DNA of 64,000 nt from Fen731 sp964481885 (GTDB taxonomy: Bacteria > Actinomycetota > Humimicrobiia > Humimicrobiales > Humimicrobiaceae). The notes beneath the pieces were generated by a model. The model did no database searches. It saw only the letters and a list, made by a program, of their open reading frames with translations, and had not been told where the DNA came from. Position 1 is the stretch's first letter. Each line of letters starts with the position of its first letter. Below, piece after piece: positions 34,705 to 43,360 of the stretch. The position numbers and the translations under genes were made by a program. Where the stretch lies: the NCBI GenBank assembly GCA_964481885.1, contig CAYZUS010000006.1, positions 20,637 through 84,636 on the forward strand, given 5' to 3'.

Positions 34705-36141
34705 TTGAAACATAATTTTAAATTAACCAAACGAGAACTCATTTTAGAGGATATTTTTTATACTCTTACTAACCTCATTAAAGATGCAATAATTGTTGCA
34801 AACTCTTCAAGAAAAATCGTTTTTTGGAATAAAGCATCTGAAAAGATTTTCGGTTATTCATCAGCAGAGGTGTTGTCAAAATCCATAAGCATTGTCCTTC
34901 CTCAGGACATACTTGCAAGCACAACCGGATCAAAATCTGATTCAAAAGATAAATATATTGAAGCTCTGGGGAAAAACAAAGAGGGCCATAAAATACCGCT
35001 TGAAATATCAAAAACTTTCTGGGAATCAGAAAAGGGCCAGTTTTTCACCCTGATACTGCGGGATGTCACTTCAAGAAAAAGTACAGAAGAAAAATTAAGG
35101 TATCTGAGTTTTCACGATAATTTGACGGGCCTTTACAACAGATCATATTTTGATGAGGAACTTAAAAGGCTTGATACTAAAAGGCAGCTCCCGCTAAGCG
35201 TGGTCATTTGTGATATTGATGGGTTCAAGCTTGTTAATGATGCATTCGGTTACAAGAAGGGCGACGATCTTCTCAAGGGTCTGTCAAAGATATTGAAAAA
35301 ATCCTGCAGGTCCGAAGATATACTTGCAAGATGGGGAGGAGATGAATTCGTGATTCTGCTTCCAAAAACTGACGGGAAAGGAACACAGGACATAATTTCC
35401 CGAATAGAAAATATATGCGGCGCAATAGGTTCGGGGGAAATACCATTTAATATTTCAATAGGGTACTCAACCAAGACCAAGCCTTCAGAGCACATTGAGA
35501 CAGTACTTAAAGAAGCTGAAACATGCATGAAGCAGAAAAAACTTCTCCGGAGCAAAAAAGTCTCAAGCGATATTATCGCTTCAATTGAAAAAAAACTTCA
35601 TGAAAAGAGCGCTGAAACCAGGGAAACTTACGACAGAATTAAAATACTTGCTCTTGCTATCGGCCGGTCATTAAAATTACAGAAAGCTGACATGGACAAC
35701 CTTGCCCTGTTTTCAGATTTCCATGATATCGGCAAGGCGGCCATAAAGGCAAGTATATTAAACAAAAAGGCCAGGCTCGTCGAAAAAGAGTGGCAGATAA
35801 TGAAAATGCATCCCGAAATAGGCTACAGGATTGCAAAATCTTCAACAGAACTTGTGATGATAGCAGATGCAATACTTGCGCATCACGAAAACTGGGACGG
35901 CACAGGATATCCTTACCACCTGAAAGGCTCAAAAATCCCGGTGCCGGCAAGGATAATCGCAGTAGTTGAGGCATATGACGTTATGACAAAAGGACGAACA
36001 TACAAGAAGCCTGTCAGCCGGGAGGAGGCGATAGAGGAGTTAACCAGAAATGCAAAAAAACAGTTTGACCCCAGAATTGTAAACAGTTTTATTGAACTGA
36101 TGAAGCTTAAGGAAGATAACCTAAGCCTTTTTTCCGAGTAA
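34705..36141 (+). CDS. PAS-GGDEF-HD-GYP cyclic-di-GMP signalling protein
   Basis: 478 residues: PAS domain (about 15-130), GGDEF domain (about 135-290) with intact RWGGDEFVIL and an RSED inhibitory-site motif five residues before, then an HD-GYP domain (about 300-470) with DFHDIGKAAI, HHENWDGTGYP and RIIAVVEAYDVM. The His that normally lies upstream (ExxHxxR) appears as Tyr in ETRETYDRIK, so one metal ligand may be missing. The protein may make and degrade c-di-GMP under control of a PAS ligand. TTG start at 34705; RBS weak. No membrane segment. Confidence 0.88.
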   Translation: MKHNFKLTKRELILEDIFYTLTNLIKDAIIVANSSRKIVFWNKASEKIFGYSSAEVLSKSISIVLPQDILASTTGSKSDSKDKYIEALGKNKEGHKIPLEISKTFWESEKGQFFTLILRDVTSRKSTEEKLRYLSFHDNLTGLYNRSYFDEELKRLDTKRQLPLSVVICDIDGFKLVNDAFGYKKGDDLLKGLSKILKKSCRSEDILARWGGDEFVILLPKTDGKGTQDIISRIENICGAIGSGEIPFNISIGYSTKTKPSEHIETVLKEAETCMKQKKLLRSKKVSSDIIASIEKKLHEKSAETRETYDRIKILALAIGRSLKLQKADMDNLALFSDFHDIGKAAIKASILNKKARLVEKEWQIMKMHPEIGYRIAKSSTELVMIADAILAHHENWDGTGYPYHLKGSKIPVPARIIAVVEAYDVMTKGRTYKKPVSREEAIEELTRNAKKQFDPRIVNSFIELMKLKEDNLSLFSE

Positions 36142-36225
36142 CAATAAGTTTTACAGGGATCCCTGAAGGCTGTAACTAAATCACAGGGATCGTCATTTGC
36201 CCTGTAAAGCACTTAACTTATTGTT
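36140..36225 (+). terminator. Large imperfect hairpin after the GGDEF gene
   Basis: AACAATAAGTT (36140-36150) pairs with AACTTATTGTT (36215-36225), and inside it TTACAGGG pairs with CCCTGTAA. The sequence ACAGGGATC occurs twice within. It starts at the stop codon; downstream is ATTTATTTATTT rather than a pure T run, so it may be a terminator or a structured 3' end. Confidence 0.5.
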
Positions 36226-36433
36226 ATTTATTTATTTAAAGATATAATTCTTTTGGAATATGATTTGAATGGATCTTGCTCTTGTTTAAAGTGAAAATGG
36301 TATTGCCAAATTCCTGAGTTTTTCCCCAGGTAATTCAGACCAGCAAAGCCAAAGCTTTAAAAAGATGAATTTTAAAAAAATTTTATAAATAAAAAAGTAA
36401 AAAATTTTATTATCTCATTATGTAAGGAGAAAT

Positions 36434-37654
36434 ATGGACATCTATAAAGAATCGCTGCTTCTTCACAAGGACAAACAAGGCAAAATAGACGTGGTAACCA
36501 AAGTAAAGACAGAAAACGAGCATGATCTCGCGCTTGCCTATTCCCCGGGAGTTGCACAGCCCTGCCGTGAGATTGCAAGGGACCCGAGCCTGCTGAATAC
36601 CTACACAGCAAGGGCAAACATGATTGCTGTTGTGTCAGACGGCTCAGCAGTACTTGGTCTTGGAAACATTGGCGCAAGGGCAGGCATGCCGGTAATGGAA
36701 GGGAAATGCGTCCTTTTCAGGCAGTTTGGCGGAGTATCAGCATTCCCGCTATGCATAGAGAGCCAGGATAATGACCTGATAGTCCAAACAGTAAAGCTTC
36801 TGGAACCCTCCTTTGCAGGGATTAACCTTGAAGATATAGCCGCACCAAGGTGTTTTGAAATAGAAAACAGGCTAAAGGCAGAAACCAAAATGCTCATCTT
36901 TCATGATGACCAGCATGGAACTGCAATAGTCACACTTGCCGGAATGTTTAATGCCCTTAAACATTATGGCCTCGACCTTTTAAAGGTAAAAATTGTAATG
37001 AACGGCGCCGGTGCTGCTGGCCACTCCATAATAAAGCTGCTTTCCAAGCTGGGAGTTGACAATGTATTGGTATGCGATACAAAAGGTATAATCTGCAAGG
37101 GCAGGGGTGACCTGAATTTTGCAAAAGACGAGATAGCATCTCTTACAAATAAAGGCAATCAGAAGGGCAGCCTGGCAGATGCATTAAAAGGAGCAGATGT
37201 GTTTATCGGGGTATCGGCAGCAAACCAGCTGACACCTGACATGGTTGCAACAATGAGGAAACACCCAATCATTTTTGCACTCGCAAATCCTGAGCCTGAA
37301 ATAAGGCCCGAACTTGCAAAACAGTGCGGTATTGAGGTTATGGCTACCGGCCGTTCGGATTTTCCTAACCAGGTAAATAATGTTCTTGCATTTCCGGGAG
37401 TATTCAGGGGCGCTTTGGATGCAAACGCAACAGATATAAATATGGAGATGAAACTTGCTGCAGCCAAAGCCATTGCAGCAATTGTTGAAAATAATATAAG
37501 GGCCGACTACATTATACCCAAGCCTTTTGATGCAAAGGTGCTGCCTGCAGTTGCAACCGCAGTTGCAAAAGCCGCAGTTGAAACAGGCGTCGCACCAAAA
37601 GATACTGACCTTGACTGGATCGAGTATAAAGCAAAGAACATATTGAGGAAGTAG
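36434..37654 (+). CDS. Malic enzyme (malate dehydrogenase, decarboxylating)
   Basis: Converts malate to pyruvate and CO2 with NAD(P). 406 residues, the short bacterial form without the phosphotransacetylase domain. Seen: ALAYSPGVAQPCREIA, VSDGSAVLGLGNIGA, MPVMEGKCVLF, FHDDQHGTAIVTLAG, the nucleotide-binding GAGAAGHSI and NPEPEIRPE. RBS AAGGAG. The 3' end carries a small duplicated tail (see the repeat at 37630). Confidence 0.94.
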   Translation: MDIYKESLLLHKDKQGKIDVVTKVKTENEHDLALAYSPGVAQPCREIARDPSLLNTYTARANMIAVVSDGSAVLGLGNIGARAGMPVMEGKCVLFRQFGGVSAFPLCIESQDNDLIVQTVKLLEPSFAGINLEDIAAPRCFEIENRLKAETKMLIFHDDQHGTAIVTLAGMFNALKHYGLDLLKVKIVMNGAGAAGHSIIKLLSKLGVDNVLVCDTKGIICKGRGDLNFAKDEIASLTNKGNQKGSLADALKGADVFIGVSAANQLTPDMVATMRKHPIIFALANPEPEIRPELAKQCGIEVMATGRSDFPNQVNNVLAFPGVFRGALDANATDINMEMKLAAAKAIAAIVENNIRADYIIPKPFDAKVLPAVATAVAKAAVETGVAPKDTDLDWIEYKAKNILRK

Positions 37655-37751
37655 GACAAGACAGAGAACATATCGAGGAAATAAGATAAGATAAAGGATA
37701 TGCAAAACGGCAGGATATGCTGGAAAACATGCAGGATATGCTGGAAAATAT
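37630..37751 (+). repeat. Duplications at and after the malic enzyme 3' end
   Basis: The last codons (AAGAACATATTGAGGAAGTAG) are followed by an imperfect copy, GAGAACATATCGAGGAAATAA. Further on, GCAGGATATGCTGGAAAACAT (37710-37730) is repeated in tandem at 37731-37751. Looks like replication slippage. Confidence 0.6.
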
Positions 37752-37765
37752 AGTAGTTATATAGA

Positions 37766-37846
37766 TTTGGGATTTGCCATTGGAGAACAGGGGTTTGAGG
37801 ATGAAAAAACTTTTACCAACCCTCCATGGCGAATCCTAAATTTTTT
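37766..37846 (+). terminator. Intrinsic terminator
   Basis: GGATTTGCCATTGGAG pairs with CTCCATGGCGAATCC through a compound stem-loop, followed by T6 (37841-37846). An inner GGGTT/AACCC pairing is possible. Confidence 0.7.
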
Positions 37847-37918
37847 GTTTTTCATTGCCTGTCAGATTAACGCCTAACAAGGCGTACGCTTAAAGAAAGG
37901 GCAAGTTCTTTCAAATGC

Positions 37919-39082
37919 TTATTTTGCAATATTAAAGATATTTACAATATCCTGGCTTCCAAGCTTCAGAAAGCTGCCGACCGGGCCCCACTGCACTTCT
38001 TTTTCGGCCATTTCCGCAAATCTGTCGTCTGTTATGCCAAGTTCTTTTAATGTCACAGGCATTCCTATTTCCCTGTAAAATTTGGTAATGCTGTCAATGC
38101 CTTTTAAGGCCACTTCCTCTTCCGTGCCAAAACAGGGATCCACGCCCCATACCCTGGCGGCAAACTGCACAAATCTTTTGACATTATGTTTAAAAACATA
38201 TTTCATCCATGCAGGAAATATTACTGCAAGTGCCGCTCCGTGGGCCACACCATAGACCGCACCAAGTTCATGCCCGAGCTTGTGGGAACCCCAGTCTTCA
38301 ACTCGGCCCGTGCCAAGTATTCCGTTATGAGCTATTGTGCTTGTCCACATAAGTTCGGCGCGGCTGTCATAATCATTCGGGTTTGCAAGTACCAATGGAG
38401 TATTATCAACGATACATCGCATTGCACCTTCACAAAGCCTGTCGGTCAGGTCCGTCTTTTTTGTGTGGGTGAAGTACCTTTCCATTATATGAGCCATTAT
38501 ATCTGCAGCGCCGCAGGCAGTCTGGTACGCAGAGATTGAAAAAGTCAGTTCAGGATTAAGGATTGCAAATTTTGGCAGCATCAGGCGGCAATGCAAACCT
38601 TTTTTCATAAGTGTTTCTTCATTTTTAATAACCGTTACAATACTTGACTCGCTTCCGGCAGCAGGCACCGTAAGGATTACACCCAGCGACAATGTGTCTT
38701 TGGGTGTTGCCTTGTTCATAAAGAAATCCCAGACGTCACCTTCAAAAGGCACGCCAATCGCTATTGCTTTTGCGGAGTCAATGACGCTTCCGCCGCCAAT
38801 TGCAAGAATAAATTTTATGCCATTGTTCCTGCAGATTTTTATTCCTTCATATATTTTTGCCAGCGTAGGATTAGGCTGTACCCCTGAAAGTTCGAAGTAT
38901 TTTATCCCCTCAGTTTTCAGGGATCCTATCACTTTGTCATACAGCCCCAATTTTTTTATTGTGTCTCCGCCGTAATGAATAAGTACAGTGTCAGCATATT
39001 TTTTAATTTCCCTGCCGACAGAATTTTCTGTTTCTTTGCCAAAAATTATTTCTGTTGAATTATGAAACCTGAAATTTTCCAA
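37919..39082 (-). CDS. Iron-containing alcohol dehydrogenase
   Basis: 387 residues of the butanol dehydrogenase (BdhA/YqhD) type: FHNSTEIIFGKE at the N-terminus, nucleotide-binding IGGGSVIDSAKAIA, and metal ligands in AADIMAHIMERYF, SHKLGHELGAVYGVAHGAALA. Reduces aldehydes or oxidises alcohols with NAD(P)H. TTG start with GGGAG upstream. Monocistronic. Confidence 0.93.
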   Translation of the reverse strand: MENFRFHNSTEIIFGKETENSVGREIKKYADTVLIHYGGDTIKKLGLYDKVIGSLKTEGIKYFELSGVQPNPTLAKIYEGIKICRNNGIKFILAIGGGSVIDSAKAIAIGVPFEGDVWDFFMNKATPKDTLSLGVILTVPAAGSESSIVTVIKNEETLMKKGLHCRLMLPKFAILNPELTFSISAYQTACGAADIMAHIMERYFTHTKKTDLTDRLCEGAMRCIVDNTPLVLANPNDYDSRAELMWTSTIAHNGILGTGRVEDWGSHKLGHELGAVYGVAHGAALAVIFPAWMKYVFKHNVKRFVQFAARVWGVDPCFGTEEEVALKGIDSITKFYREIGMPVTLKELGITDDRFAEMAEKEVQWGPVGSFLKLGSQDIVNIFNIAK

Positions 39083-39227
39083 AACACACTCCCGAGACTA
39101 TTTGTTAAAATAAAATTAAGAATCAGATATTTAAACTATGTACTGTATATTCAGGATTTTTCTAACCAAAAAAGATTATAAGATTTTTACCAAATATTTT
39201 CCGCAAAAGCAATAAGCCTTTATATTG

Positions 39228-39809
39228 CTAAACGAGATCACATGATTCAGGTGGCATCCACTTTGCGTCTTTGCCTTCCCATTTGACATTGCAGCCTATC
39301 GGGTTTGTCACAGGTGTGGATATTTTTCTGCCGTCGAGATATTCTTCAAGAGCGTTCCAAAGGTCATTTGTCTTCATCAGGCTCGTGTCTTTGGGGTTGT
39401 CAACACCCCTGCCTGTGTAAATAAGCTGCCTGTTTGAATCAAACACAAAAAAGTGGGGTGTTCTAAGGGCTCCATAAGAAAGCGCAGTTTTCTGGCCGGC
39501 ATCATAAAGGTAGGTCCATGGGAAATTATTTTTCTGCATTCGCTCAACCATATGTTCAAAAGAATCATCCGCATAAGTATTTTTACTGTTGGAATTTATT
39601 GCCACAAACCGGACACCTGATTTTGCAAAATGCTCCGCGGTATTCCTTGTAATTTCATCGGAGCCAATCACATAAGGGCAGTGGTTGCATGTAAAAAATA
39701 TCACAAGAATATGAGCATCAATAAAGTTCTTTAGAGAATAGATTCTGCCGTCAGTGGCAGCAAGCATAAAATCAGGAGCTTTGTCCTGCAGTGATAATGT
39801 GAAGCTCAT
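39228..39809 (-). CDS. Thioredoxin-fold redoxin (AhpC/TSA-like)
   Basis: 193 residues with DKAPDFMLAATDGRIYSLKN and the redox motif FFTCNHCPYVIG (CxxC), then FVAINSNSKNTY and TPHFFVFDSNRQLIYTGRGVDN. This is the family of thioredoxin-like proteins often annotated as putative alkyl hydroperoxide reductase. No signal peptide, so cytoplasmic. RBS GGGGG. Confidence 0.88.
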   Translation of the reverse strand: MSFTLSLQDKAPDFMLAATDGRIYSLKNFIDAHILVIFFTCNHCPYVIGSDEITRNTAEHFAKSGVRFVAINSNSKNTYADDSFEHMVERMQKNNFPWTYLYDAGQKTALSYGALRTPHFFVFDSNRQLIYTGRGVDNPKDTSLMKTNDLWNALEEYLDGRKISTPVTNPIGCNVKWEGKDAKWMPPESCDLV

Positions 39810-40121
39810 TTTAAAACCCCCATAAAATTTTAAATAAATCCGGAAATGATTATATATTAAAAAACTATATAAATCCTGAAAATATAATTATAAAAAAAGT
39901 GATTCTGACCACAGTAAACAAATTAATACTGTAATGTAGGAGTAAAATAGCTTATAATCTATTCCTGAAATTGGTTTATTTATTTTCGTTTTTCTATTAG
40001 AATCTTTTAGTTTAAAAATGAAAAAATACCATTGTAAATATCATCAAAAATATTAAATATATTTAGTAGCCCTATTTTTTAAAGAAAAGAACGGGGAGAA
40101 ACGGAAAGAGTACAGGAAGAA
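39810..40121. other. 312-base intergenic region, divergent promoters expected
   Basis: Very AT-rich spacer between the divergent redoxin and binding-protein genes. No ORF, hairpin or convincing consensus promoter is seen. Confidence 0.5.
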
Positions 40122-41527
40122 ATGAAAAGAAGATTATTTATCAGTTTTTTAGCAGTTTTTATTACATTGTCCATGCTGGCAGTTTTTGGAATATCGGGCT
40201 GCACCGGCAGCCAGTCTCAGTCTTTGCCAACAATGTCAACGGCCATCGAAGCAGCAGCGGCAGCTACGACCCAGTCAGCGGCAGCTACGACCCAGGTCGC
40301 TCAAACTACTGAGACCACCCAGACACCCGCATCCGGAACCACTGAAACCGTGAACTCGGCCCAGGAAAAAATTCCGGCAAACTTCGAACTGGTTTATGTG
40401 CCCAAGTTTGNNNNNNNNNNNNNNNNNNNNNNNNNNNNNNNNNNNNNNNNNNNNNNNNNNNNNNNNNNNNNNNNNNNNNNNNNNNNNNNNNNNNNNNNNN
40501 NNNNNNNNNNTCGGCCCAGGAAAAAATTCCGGCAAACTTCGAACTGGTTTATGTGCCCAAGTTTGACGGAGCATCAGTACCCTGGTTTAAGGTTGTACAA
40601 AAGGGTCTTGAGCAGTGCGCACTGGACTATGGTTTTAAAGCAACAGTGATCTCCCCGCCAAAGGCCGATGCGGCAATCCAGGAACAAATAGTTCTTGACT
40701 CTGTCGCAAAGAACGTGGACGCAATTGCTGTGTGCCCAATATCAGACAAAACGATGGACGAAGCGCTTGCCAAAGCCAACGCTGCAGGGATAATGACTTT
40801 CAGCAATGAGGGGTATTCTCTTAAAAATGTAAGCTTTGATATTGAGGCCGCAACCGGGCAGGCATTTGGGGAAGCGATGATTCAGTCAGCTGTCAAATAT
40901 GTTGGTGGAACAGGAAAATACCTTGTGTCGGTCGGTTTTTTAAGCTCCATTTTACATAATGAGTGGGCCGACGCCGAAATAGCATTTCAACAAAAAAATG
41001 CGCCCGGGCTCACCAATATAATGGGTTACACAAAAGGAACTGACAGGTTTGAAGACAGTGAAGATATAAAAATAGCCACAACAAAATTAACAGAATACAT
41101 AACCGCAAACAAAGATTTAAAATTAATCATCGGCAATTCAATGAACACCGGGATAGCCGCAGGAGAACTTATACCCAAAAAACGCCTTCAGGGTAAATTG
41201 ATGTTTGTGGGTGCGGGACTTCCCGTAACGATTGGGGAATATATTGAAGCTGACATCCTTCAGGAGGGATTTTTCTGGGATCCATACCTGATAGGCTACG
41301 CAATCGGTTATGTATCTTTTAAAACCTGGATGGGCGATCCTCCAAAATCCGGGGATTCCGTGTCAACTTCAAGCGGGGCAATACAGCAGGGCTATGAAAA
41401 GCTCGAAACAGGAGTCAATACTGCAGGGGCCCCAGTGATTTATGGAAATGCAATTGTCTCTTTCACAAAAGCAAATGTTGAAGACTGGTATAATAAATTT
41501 GAAGAATACGGTTGGGCGCAAAAATAA
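40122..41527 (+). CDS. Sugar/AI-2-type ABC substrate-binding lipoprotein, split by an artefactual gap
   Basis: If the duplicated 55 bases and N run (40411-40565) are removed, codon 97 continues in frame and one 416-residue protein results. Signal peptide with lipid Cys27 (FGISGC), then an Ala/Thr-rich linker with a repeated AAATTQ unit, then a type I periplasmic-binding domain: LVYVPKFDGASVPWFKVVQKG, VKNVDAIAVCPISDKTMDE, EAATGQAFGEAMI and SNEGYS. It resembles RhaS/LsrB-like receptors for sugars or autoinducer-2. No permease or ATPase follows, so it is either an orphan receptor or uses a remote transporter. Confidence 0.88.
40411..40510. other. Artefactual assembly gap with duplicated 55-base flanks
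   Basis: Bases 40356-40410 and 40511-40565 are identical. Collapsing them restores a continuous reading frame. Confidence 0.96.
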
Positions 41528-41569
41528 TTATAAAAATTCTGCATGAATTCCAAAAATTTTCAACCGGAG

Positions 41570-41594
41570 AGGTGGAGCAAAAGTTCCACCTTTT
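41570..41594 (+). terminator. Probable intrinsic terminator of the binding-protein gene
   Basis: AGGTGGA (41570-41576) / TCCACCT (41585-41591) with an 8-base loop and a short TTTT tail. Confidence 0.6.
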
Positions 41595-41652
41595 CCCTAT
41601 CAGAAATAACATTATAATTAAAAAAAACTTTATCCGGCAGGAGTGATATTAA

Positions 41653-42537
41653 CTGGTTCGGTTCGGGATTAAAAAAACCATAAAAGGTTATATAACGATT
41701 ACCAAGCTAAAGCTTGTTGTCCTTCTTTTCTTTACAGGTTTCGCTTCAGCGCTTATTGCATCCACCATCTATGGCTTTGATTTAAAAACAATCGGGTTGA
41801 TATCAGCTGCAATAATACTCAGTGTTATGGGGTCAAATGCCACTACTGCCTACATCGACCGCGAGATGGACACTGTTATGGCAAGGACCAGTAGTCGGCC
41901 CGTCCCATCCGGAGTGATTTCTCCGGCAAGAAATGCACTTATATTCGGAATAGTGCTTGTTGCGGCAGGAATTGCGCTAAGCGCTCTTACCGGATGGCTT
42001 GCTTCTGTTTTTATTGCTTTGGGTTTTTTGGACAGCGCAATTATTTATAATGCCATTTCCAAAAAGCGCACACCGTTAAATATTTTATTTGGTTCTCCTG
42101 CAGGCGGCATGCCGGTACTTGCAGCATGGGCCGCAATCGCTAAGACAAGAATTGACCTTCTGGCAGTTATAATGTTTTTGCTTGTAATAATCTGGACCCC
42201 AATGCATATCTGGAGCCTGGCATATTTTTACAAAGAGGATTATAAAAAAGCTTCAGTACCAATGCTGCCTGTGATTTGGGGCAGCAGAAAAGTGTTTGTC
42301 CTGATTGGCACCCTGAATCTCATGCTGGTTTTTTTCTCTGTTTTTATCGGGTTTTTTTACAACCTGAGCCCCCTGTATATAACCATATCAGTTTTGTCCG
42401 GGCTTGCCATAATTATAATAAGCATATTGCTTATTATAAAAAATCAGAAAAGTCTGGCATGGGTTCTGTTTAAACTCTCAAGCCCATATCTTGCAGTTAT
42501 TTTTCTACTTTTGATAATTGAATATCTGTGGATTTGA
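41653..42537 (+). CDS. ctaB: Protoheme IX farnesyltransferase (heme O synthase), apparent CTG start
   Basis: UbiA-superfamily prenyltransferase, about 294 residues, usual CtaB length when started at CTG 41653. An in-frame stop at 41650 sits just before it and AGGAG (41639-41643) lies 9 bases upstream. The first in-frame ATG or TTG is some 48 codons later and would cut off the conserved first helix (YITITKLKLVVLLFFTGFA). Motifs: YIDREMDTVMARTSSRPVPS, SKKRTPLNILFGSPAGGMPV, and WTPMHIWSLAYFYKEDYKKA. Makes heme O from heme B. No heme-copper oxidase or heme A synthase is in the window. Confidence 0.85.
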   Translation: MVRFGIKKTIKGYITITKLKLVVLLFFTGFASALIASTIYGFDLKTIGLISAAIILSVMGSNATTAYIDREMDTVMARTSSRPVPSGVISPARNALIFGIVLVAAGIALSALTGWLASVFIALGFLDSAIIYNAISKKRTPLNILFGSPAGGMPVLAAWAAIAKTRIDLLAVIMFLLVIIWTPMHIWSLAYFYKEDYKKASVPMLPVIWGSRKVFVLIGTLNLMLVFFSVFIGFFYNLSPLYITISVLSGLAIIIISILLIIKNQKSLAWVLFKLSSPYLAVIFLLLIIEYLWI

Positions 42538-42750
42538 ACTTAAAGCTAAAGGAATTTTTTATTTTTAATTTTTATTTTAATACAATTTAGTATAATTAGA
42601 ATGGCTGCAAATTTTAACAGCATTCAGAACAGAAAAAAAATAAATTGCAGAAAATTGTGAAATCCAAATATCTGAGATGCTTTATCCGGGCTTATTGTTA
42701 TCATCAAAAAAAATAGTTAAGCATAAAAACTAAAAGAAAAAAGGAAGAAA

Positions 42751-43167
42751 ATGTTAGACATTATAAAATTAAAAAAAACCTCAGTTATGTCCAGGAGAAT
42801 GTATCTCATAAACTACATAGCCAATAAAGAGGGCACCGATATTTATTATCTTTTTGGGCTGCTCAATATGTATAATTCAAAAAACAAGGGGAAATGGTTC
42901 TGGCAGAAAGCTTCATTTGTTGGCCCCCTGAGGGAATCTTTCGACAAATTTAATCTATTTATGGATAAGTTTTCACAGAAATTCAAATCATATGATGAAA
43001 GCAGCATTTCGGCAAATATTGAAGAGGGGCAGAAACAGATTGCAAAGCTAATTGTAGACCTTGAGGCAAGTCTTATGGTTAATCGCGAAGCGGATGAAAG
43101 CAGCGTGAGAACGTATCTTGATGAAAATATAAAAACCCTCATAGACCAGAGCCTTAAGGGCCTCTGA
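42751..43167 (+). CDS. Unrecognised small soluble protein
   Basis: 138 residues, RBS AGGAAG before ATG. Mostly helical and charged, with no membrane segment and no Cys. An aromatic patch (KGKWFWQKASFVGPLRESF, about 46-64) precedes a long helical part. I recognise no family. It stands alone between ctaB and the convergent TPR gene. Confidence 0.65.
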   Translation: MLDIIKLKKTSVMSRRMYLINYIANKEGTDIYYLFGLLNMYNSKNKGKWFWQKASFVGPLRESFDKFNLFMDKFSQKFKSYDESSISANIEEGQKQIAKLIVDLEASLMVNREADESSVRTYLDENIKTLIDQSLKGL

Positions 43168-43360
43168 TTTGTTTCAAATGTTCTGATAGTTTTAAAGGCT
43201 AAGGGTTCAAAAGAGTATTTTGTTTTCACAATAATCTATAGCTGGTGTTTTTATGCCAGGAATAAATCACCCGGAACAAGTATCCTTGAAAGATTGTTTG
43301 GGTATAATCACCCAAAGTGACCATTATTAAAAGAGTTTCAAAAAAGACTGGCATTCCCGG

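Noticed and set aside
36140..36225. Cyclic-di-GMP riboswitch after the GGDEF gene
   Set aside because: Lacks the conserved CACGCACAGGGCAAACC core and lies downstream, not upstream, of the signalling gene.
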